A DNA stretch of 64,000 nt from Blasia pusilla (Eukaryota; Marchantiophyta; Marchantiopsida; Blasiales). Location: assembly GCA_050084515.1 (NCBI GenBank), contig CM114271.1, positions 28,644,001 through 28,708,000 of the forward strand. The letters are read 5' to 3'. Position 1 is the stretch's first letter; each line of letters opens with the position of its first letter. Below, in pieces: positions 58,132 to 64,000 of the stretch. Under the pieces are notes generated by a model. It ran no database searches, was not told where the DNA came from, and saw only the letters and a program-made list of their open reading frames with translations. The position numbers and the translations under genes were made by a program.

Positions 58132-59610
58132 ATGATCGAGCGATGGCCACGAGAGGTGGCGACCTTAGCAGCATTTAGCAGTGCCATCACTTGGCCTAGT
58201 GATTGGATTGAGGGATATGTCCATGCAAAGGATACTCCCGTTCGTGACATTTCTATGGAGAGGAGTGTTATGGTAGCCGCATCATTCTGTGGAGGAGAGG
58301 TGTCGTTGTGGGGCTTGACTGAGGAGCTTCGACGATTGGCATATGAGCACGTGCAGACCGCCTGGAGCGAGGCGTTTGCACCGGAGCGTGACGGGTCTAA
58401 GGAACCCGAGGTAGTAGGGAGTGCTACAAAGACACCCTTGGATACCACACCTATTGTGTCGTGTATCCCAGAAGAGGATATTTGAGTGTTAGATCTCTTT
58501 GGAGGGATTAGCATCGGGTTAGCTGTTGTTTTGCAGGCATGAGTGCGAGTGCAGCAATACCTGTACGTGGAGAGTGATGATGTTGCGAGGCGTGTCTCAC
58601 TATGACATGTGGCGTAGTTATGTCTACGTTTTCCAGACTTATTTTCTGCGTCCGCAGTACAGGGGTACGGAAGTTCCCTACCGAGGGATATTTCGTTGTT
58701 GGGGGCGCAGGACTTAGAGTGGGTAGGGACCACTCATTTGGTCATTTCCTGTAGGCCATGTCTGGGCCAATCGAGTGTTGGACGAGGCAGCAGGTTGGCT
58801 GACACTCGGTCCACGTTGTTTTGGGAGATGTTGAGGGTCTTACGACAGTTGCAGGAGCACCAGTCTTGTTCTCTAGCCTACATTTCGGAGAATGGGCCGA
58901 TCTTAGGAGACTCCAGGTCACAAGTGGTGACAAGTGATCAGAAGGTGCATGCCTTGATTGGCTCAGTAGTGTTCTTGGATGCGGCGAGAGTAGGTTCTAG
59001 AGCCCATCGCCTGCGTCTATGATGGATCAACTTGGTGCCCCATGCGATGTTATGGAGGGCGTATGCGAGAGTGGAGCACCCCTCCCATTTGTTAGTGGAT
59101 TCCGTTCTAGATCCAGGTCGACAATCACAGGCAGTGAGGTACCATGATCGACCACTGTTGACTGTGGTCAACAAGGTAGGCAAGCCGCGGGCAGCCTTGC
59201 CCACGTTTGTGAGTTTTCTCACTTCCTATGCATACAAGGAGGCCGGTCTTGGCTTCGTTTGGGATGACCAGGTTCAACGGTTGGTGGAACCCAACGCCGA
59301 CAAGATCTAGAGAGAGCGAGCGATGGGATTTCCCACAGGAGTGACGGTAGTACCGTCAGTGTCAAAGGCATCACGACGCCATGTCTTGGGTCACGCAATG
59401 GACCTGAACTGCTTCCTCAGCTTGGGAGTGGCTGAGGAGCACCGTATGAGATCGCGACAGATCACAGCGGTTGCATTGGTGAGCCCCATGCCTACCAAGA
59501 CAGTGGAGGCAGTGGCTGGGGGCGAGACCCGAGTAGATCTACACACAAGAGGAGATCGGGAAGACACTCTTGGACTTCTTGGGATATTTTGCAGGTATGC
59601 CAGGAGATGA
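58132..59610 (+). pseudogene. DNMT3-type cytosine-5 methyltransferase of Ty3 copy 5
   Basis: Equivalent to 20087-21420, less open but keeping the catalytic residue. An N-terminal extension (58132-58485, SVMVAASFCGGEVSLWGL) ends in a TGA at 58483; then comes VLDLFGGISIGLAVVLQA (motif I). Motif IV is CRPCLGQSS, with the catalytic Cys at 58759-58761. Motif VI reads YISENG instead of ENV. Motif VIII is FLDAARVGSRAHRLRL. The motif IX-X region reads ERAMGFPTGVTVVP and RRHVLGHAMDLNC (59320-59410). At least five stops in this copy. The domain is followed by 59420-59750, a linker also present in copies 1 and 2. Confidence 0.85.
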
Positions 59611-59749
59611 TAGCCACACCATCGAGCGTGGTTCCGGGCACTGCACGTGGAGGAGATCAGAAGGATAGTGTCCGAGTGTTGTTGTTTGAGACGGGGTTGC
59701 ACCATAGCAACCACTGATACCCACGTTGGAGAGTCCTACCGTAGTCACG

Positions 59750-61200
59750 ATGGAGACTTGGGAGCCAGATATGGGCCCTAAATTGACAAGAGGAGAGCGG
59801 CGCCGGATACATCAGTTCCTTAGGAGTTATAGGAGCTGCTTTACTTTTAGCATGGAGAATTTGGGTACGCTGAAGCGACTGGGGATCCGCGTTGAGTTGT
59901 CGAGTGATACACTGATCTGCCGACAATCCTACACATACAGTGTTATGGAGAGGGCTCTGATTCAGAGTGGGAGCTAGGACTTGGTCTGAGGAGGACTAAT
60001 GGAGATGTCGCATGGGGAGTATGCATCTGCCACTGTCATGCCCGCCAAGAAGGATATGCATGGCAACTGGACAAATAGGCGGATGTGTGGGGATTACCGA
60101 CCTATCAATCGGCAGACAAAGTCCGATAGGTATGCCATGCCCACTCGTGAGGAGATCTTTGATGCAATTGGTCACGCAAAGGTCTTCAATTCATTGGATT
60201 TGTGAGCCGGCTACCATCAGCTGCCTATTAGATTGGAGAACCGGCAGAAGACGGCATTTTGGGGCATCGATCCTCACGGGAAGGATTGTTTGTACCAATG
60301 GTGGTTCATACCATTTGGATTAAAGAACGCCCCGGCTGAGTATTAGAGGGTCATGGATAGGATCTTGGCTGGTCTAGATTTTGCTAGGTGTTATATTGAT
60401 GACATCGTAGTCTTTAGCGCCACGATTGAGGAGCATGAGCGACATCTAAGCAGGTGTTTCGACGATTGCAATTACATGGGCTGAAGCTACATCCAGGCAA
60501 GTGCAAGTTCTTCTATGACCAGATTGAGTACTTGGGTCATACGATATACCCGAGGGGCCTTGGTATTCAACAGACAAAGGTCGAGGCTATCTCACGCATT
60601 CCACGCCCTACAGATGTGAGCCGTGTTGGCGCATTCATGGGATTGGCAAACTTCTATCGGCGATACGTCAAGGGATTCAGTTCGATTGCGAAGCCGTTGA
60701 CCTTGCTGACCAAGGTGGATCACGAGTGGCACTGGGGGGATGAGAAGGAGGGAGCATTTCACTTGCTCAAGGACAGGTTGACGTCCACACCCATCTTGAG
60801 GAGACCGATCAGGGGGCGTCCTTTCTAGTTGCACACAGATTGGAGCATGTTGGGGCTTGGAGCGGTGCTCACCCAACATGATGATGAGGCTAGAGAGTTT
60901 GTGGTGGCTTACGCTAGCCGCTCGAACAATGCTGCAAAGGCAAAGTACAGCTTGTATGAGGGTGAGTGCTTGGCTGCAGTGTGGGCTATTGCGCATTCAA
61001 GTGTTACTTATTCGGCAACCCCTTTACCATCATCATTGATCATCAACCACAGAAGTGGTTGATGGAGTCCAACAAGCTTACAAGGAAGCTTACGAGATGG
61101 GCTCTGTTGTTGCACGAGTATGATTTTCAGGTGGTACATAGACCTGAGATGCTCAACCAAGATGCAAATGGGTTGAGTCGTAACCCATGCTTGAGTCAAT
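59750..61200 (+). pseudogene. Ty3 copy 5 reverse transcriptase and RNase H
   Basis: Starts METWEPDMGPKLTRGERR. RT follows with DYRPINRQTKSDRYAMP, LPIRLENRQ-type text and CYIDDIVVF (about 60390); connection FMGLANFYRRYVKGFSSIAK; RNase H TDWSMLGLGAVLTQHDD, EGECLAAVWAI and WLMESNKLTRKL to NQDANGLSRNP. Stops at 59976, 60203, 60345 and 60826 and frameshifts near 60450 and 60995 break it. It is the only copy with the RT-RNase H joint intact. Confidence 0.85.
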
Positions 61201-61204
61201 GAGA

Positions 61205-62431
61205 TGTGACTGGAGCTCAATGGCATGGAGAGAGTGATGAGGAGTCAGTGCCAGGATGGCACGCGTCAGCCTATTTAGTCATGTTGGCTATGGAGAGCCA
61301 CAGTGTGGAGACTTCGATGGCGAGGTCTAGTGGAGAGTCCTTGGATCCCGAGGCAAGTGAGAGACAAAAAGTGGCCAAGATATTCATGATGATGGAGTAG
61401 TCTTAGAGTACCTTCGTATTTCCAACGTTGTGAGCACCGTGGGTGCTAGAGAGGGGGATTAGATCCTACAGCAGGCCAGACGGTTCCATTGGGAGGGGAC
61501 ACATGTTTTGAGGGTTTGGAAGGATGGTAGAGTACGCGTAGTGCTGCATCCTTTGCATAGAGCACGACTAGTGCAGCATGCCCACGAGGATTTGGGTCAC
61601 TTTGGTGTGAAGCGGACGTATAGTTTGCTCCAGATTCAGTATTGGTGACGCGGCATGCAGACTGACGTTCAGCAGTTTGTTGCTAGGTGCATGGTGTGTG
61701 ATCAGGTCTAAGAAATGTTCAATGCAACGACTCCACAGTTGCATCCATTACCAATCATGGGCTTAGGATATAGATGGAGTTTGGATTTTGTAGGACCTTT
61801 GCCTTTGACGGAGCGTCACAGTCGTTATGTGTTGGTGATGGTCGAGCACTTCTCGAAGTGGATCGAGTTGGTTGCATTTCCTAACAAAGCAAGTAAGGGA
61901 GTAGCTTATGCCTTCCTTGACAGAGTACTGAGTCATTATGGTGCACCGGATGAGGTGTTGACAGACCAGGGTACCGAGTTTCGCGGTGAGTTCGAGACCT
62001 TGTGTGATCAGGCGCTGATCGACCACCGCACAACTTCGCGAGATCATCCCGAGGTGGATGGATTAGCAGAGAGAGTTGTGCAGAAGGTGAAGAGGGGTTT
62101 ACGCAAGTATGGCTTGTAGAGAGGTCACCTGGGAGATTGGGACCTCCAGTTGCCATGGTTGGCGATGGGATACAGATTCTGCAGGCAGGCATCCTTAGCG
62201 TCTTTTTCATCGTACTTGCTACTTTATGTTCGAGAGCCAGATTTACCTGCGGCCATTCGTCAAGATGCTAGTGAGGTGTTGGACCTTGATGACCCTGATG
62301 TATGGATGCAAGCATGTTCTCAGAATGCTGAGTTATTTCGGAGAGTGATGCCCATGGCGTTCGAGAACTTGGCGATTGCGCAACATCGGGATACGTTGAG
62401 GTATGCGACTATTCGGGGTGGTGGTTATTGA
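61205..62431 (+). pseudogene. Ty3 copy 5 integrase
   Basis: Linker, then H2C2 zinc region HAHEDLGHFGVKRTY and CMVCDQV (61570-61710), catalytic core WSLDFVGPLPL, LTDQGTEFRGEF and HPEVDGLAERVVQ (61715-62119), then LAMGYRFCRQASLASFSSYL (62150-62431). Stops at about 61459, 61647, 61708 and 62117. The tail and PHD finger are absent; the copy ends in GGGY then TGA at 62429. Confidence 0.85.
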
Positions 62432-62458
62432 CCAACTAAAGATTTCATGAATTTGAAA

Positions 62459-63115
62459 TGTGGTCCACTTGCTACTCTCTTCTAAAGATTTCATGAATTT
62501 GAAAGCAAACAAAAATTTCAAATATGTCAAAAAGTTTTGAAGAGAGGAGGCGGATTTTGCCCTTTTTTTTGAAGAGAGACTCTCCTCTCTTCCTCTCTCC
62601 TGCCAGAATACCAGCCCCCGCACCGAGCGCGCCATGTGTGCCCTAGGCGCCAACTTAGGGCCTGCAAAAATTGGTCAGCTGGACCAAAACTTTGCGGGCT
62701 TCTAGCCCACACTCTGCCTGTAGTGCGGGCTCAAGGCTTGCACTAAGCCCGCATCGAGCCTCGTATTTCCTAGGCACGGGCTCGAGGCCCACAAGTTTTG
62801 GACTCCATGTGGATAAGGTGCATGCAGGTAGGCACGGGCTTAAGGCCCACCATGAGCTTGCACCCAAAGCCCGCAAAAATTTGGTCCGATGGACCAACAT
62901 TTGCTACGGCATATGTTGGTCAGGCCCTAAGTCTGCCCGGGGGCTGGTAATTTAGCAGGAGAGAGTAAGAGAGGAGAGGAAGAGAGGAGAGTCTCTGTTA
63001 AAAAAAGGGCACAATCCGCCTCCTCTCTTCAAAACTTTTTGACATTTTTGAAATTTTTGTTTGCTTTCAAATTGATGAAATCTTTAGAAGAGAGTAGCAA
63101 GTGGACCACATTCGG
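62459..63115. repeat. Fold-back structure: 160-bp inverted arms around a 320-bp GC-rich core
   Basis: Left arm 62459-62620 (TGTGGTCCACTTGCTACTCT, then AAGATTTCATGAATTTGAAA, pyrimidine tract, ACCAGCCCCCG) is the inverse of 62938-63115. The core repeats GCCYGCAAAAATTGGTC-like and CACGGGCTYRAGGCCCAC units. The same arm sequence occurs singly at 25.04-25.21 and 48.77-48.95 kb. Confidence 0.8.
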
Positions 63116-64000
63116 GCCTAAAGTAACCTTCTTTTTCCAGGCTGGGAAAAACAAGTAGACATCATAAGACCACTACAAACATTCTTCCATCACTCTCCAT
63201 GTGAACCCAATTTTCTTCACATTGCGTGTCTAAGCCAGCTCTATAGTAAGTCGGGCTGAGGGGTATTATTGTTGGAGGACCGTCGGCATATAATATGACC
63301 AGAAGTAGCAATTTCATCTCAATGAAAGGTTCAAATAAAGACTCTAACTATGGTCTCAATAGACTCCTGTGCCCTTTAAGGTTTAACTTCTCTGAAGATG
63401 TGGTTGACATTATGGATTGTTGACTCTTCTTGCAAAAGGCATTAAATATCCCATCCGATCAATACTCATCCATGAGGGGGTTTTCCACAACAAAACAAAT
63501 CACTCATCACTGATGGTAGCCGAAGACTTTCATGACAACATTGGATGATATTGGCTCATGAATGGATGCATAAATTATACCATGGAGTGCTATGCATTTG
63601 ACAACTTGGTTTCACCATTCTCTCAGCCACTGAGAAATATATGCATCAAGAAGAAAATGTGATGAGATTGAGAGGATAATCGCGTCAAAAGGTTGATAGC
63701 TGTCAGGAGGAAAGAGGAACTGATGCACCCATGTCCCTTCATTCATACCCTAAATGTCAGAATCCGACAGGTTGCACCCCTTCCAACCCGTCGAAATCCG
63801 ATGGGTTGCACCCCTTGCAAGCAAACACACCACAACAAAAGAAGGATCTTGAGAAGTGATTCCATTCCATCCTGCAACCCATGAGAATCCGACTGGTTGG
63901 GAATTTGACATGAGAATCCGACAGGTAGTAGGAATCCAACACGTCTATGAAATACCGTGTTAGAGAAGAATGGTGTGACGATAATGGGGGAACGAGGCAA
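63116..64000 (-). repeat. Inverted duplicate of 47865-48770 (family M 3' flank)
   Basis: The reverse complement matches 47865-48770 nearly base for base over long runs (for example 63430-63700 against 48160-48440), and the match continues to the window edge. It contains two family palindromes near 63757-63775 and 63786-63812. No gene. Confidence 0.85.

Larger units (their letters stand above)
58090..62437 (+). mobile_element. Ty3/gypsy copy 5 (DNMT to integrase, no LTRs)
   Basis: This is the longest copy with all Pol domains in order: DNMT, RT, RNase H and integrase. It lacks gag, protease, both LTRs and the PHD finger. The left edge adjoins a pyrimidine-rich tract and the right edge breaks at GGGYRPT (integrase tail), where AAAGATTTCATG sequence begins. 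It shows that in the intact element the DNMT lies immediately before RT. Confidence 0.85.

Overview
The window looks like nuclear DNA of a land plant: spliced genes with GT-AG introns, two plant housekeeping-type genes (a BIG5-type ARF-GEF and an LCAT1-like acyltransferase), Ty3/gypsy and LINE retrotransposons, a Helitron helicase and a fragment of mitochondrial large-subunit rRNA. The species cannot be fixed from the sequence. The repeat families look unlike those of common flowering plants, so a seed-free plant (fern, lycophyte or bryophyte) is my guess only. Most of the window is transposon debris, nested and broken, and nearly every transposon reading frame carries stops or frameshifts.

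Layout. 1-4743 (-): 5' exons of a BIG5-like gene running off the left edge. 5.6-9.3 kb: small tandem repeat, Helitron relic, LINE ORF1 fragment and a broken gene for a Cys/His-cluster (WRKY-GCM1-like) transposon protein. 9.4-15.9 kb: copy 1 of a multi-exon gene (family M) whose C-terminal part resembles a beta-class amino-methyltransferase. Its promoter, introns and 3' flank are packed with 27-bp palindromes spaced about 64-66 bp. 16.1-24.0 kb: Ty3/gypsy copy 1 with gag, protease, a DNMT3-type cytosine-5 methyltransferase, RNase H and integrase. 24.0-25.2 kb: 3' tail of a third family M copy. 25.2-31.6 kb: Ty3 copies 2 and 3, with a PHD finger at the integrase C-terminus and two 770-bp LTRs. 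31.7-38.1 kb: LINE fragment and AT-rich DNA with tandem repeats but no recognised gene. 38.2-40.1 kb (-): LCAT1-like gene, two exons and apparently intact. 40.5-43.1 kb (-): Helitron helicase with its 3' hairpin terminus. 43.1-48.95 kb: family M copy 2, abutting the Helitron. 48.96-51.2 kb (-): Ty3 copy 4. 51.2-51.96 kb: mitochondrial rRNA insertion. 52-57 kb: LINE fragments, short repeats and a long hairpin. 57.2-57.6 kb: SWIM zinc-finger remnant. 58.1-62.4 kb: Ty3 copy 5, again with the DNMT. 62.4-64 kb: a fold-back structure leading into an inverted duplicate of 47.9-48.95 kb.

Two systems stand out. First, a Ty3/gypsy lineage that carries both a DNMT3-like cytosine methyltransferase between protease and reverse transcriptase and a PHD finger after integrase, potentially a chromatin writer and reader on one element. 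Second, a methyltransferase-like gene family whose non-coding parts contain a phased array of covarying palindromes, including one directly upstream of its TATA box. The two families are repeatedly joined to each other through the same pyrimidine-rich sequence. All copies here are decayed, so any activity must be judged from other copies in the genome.
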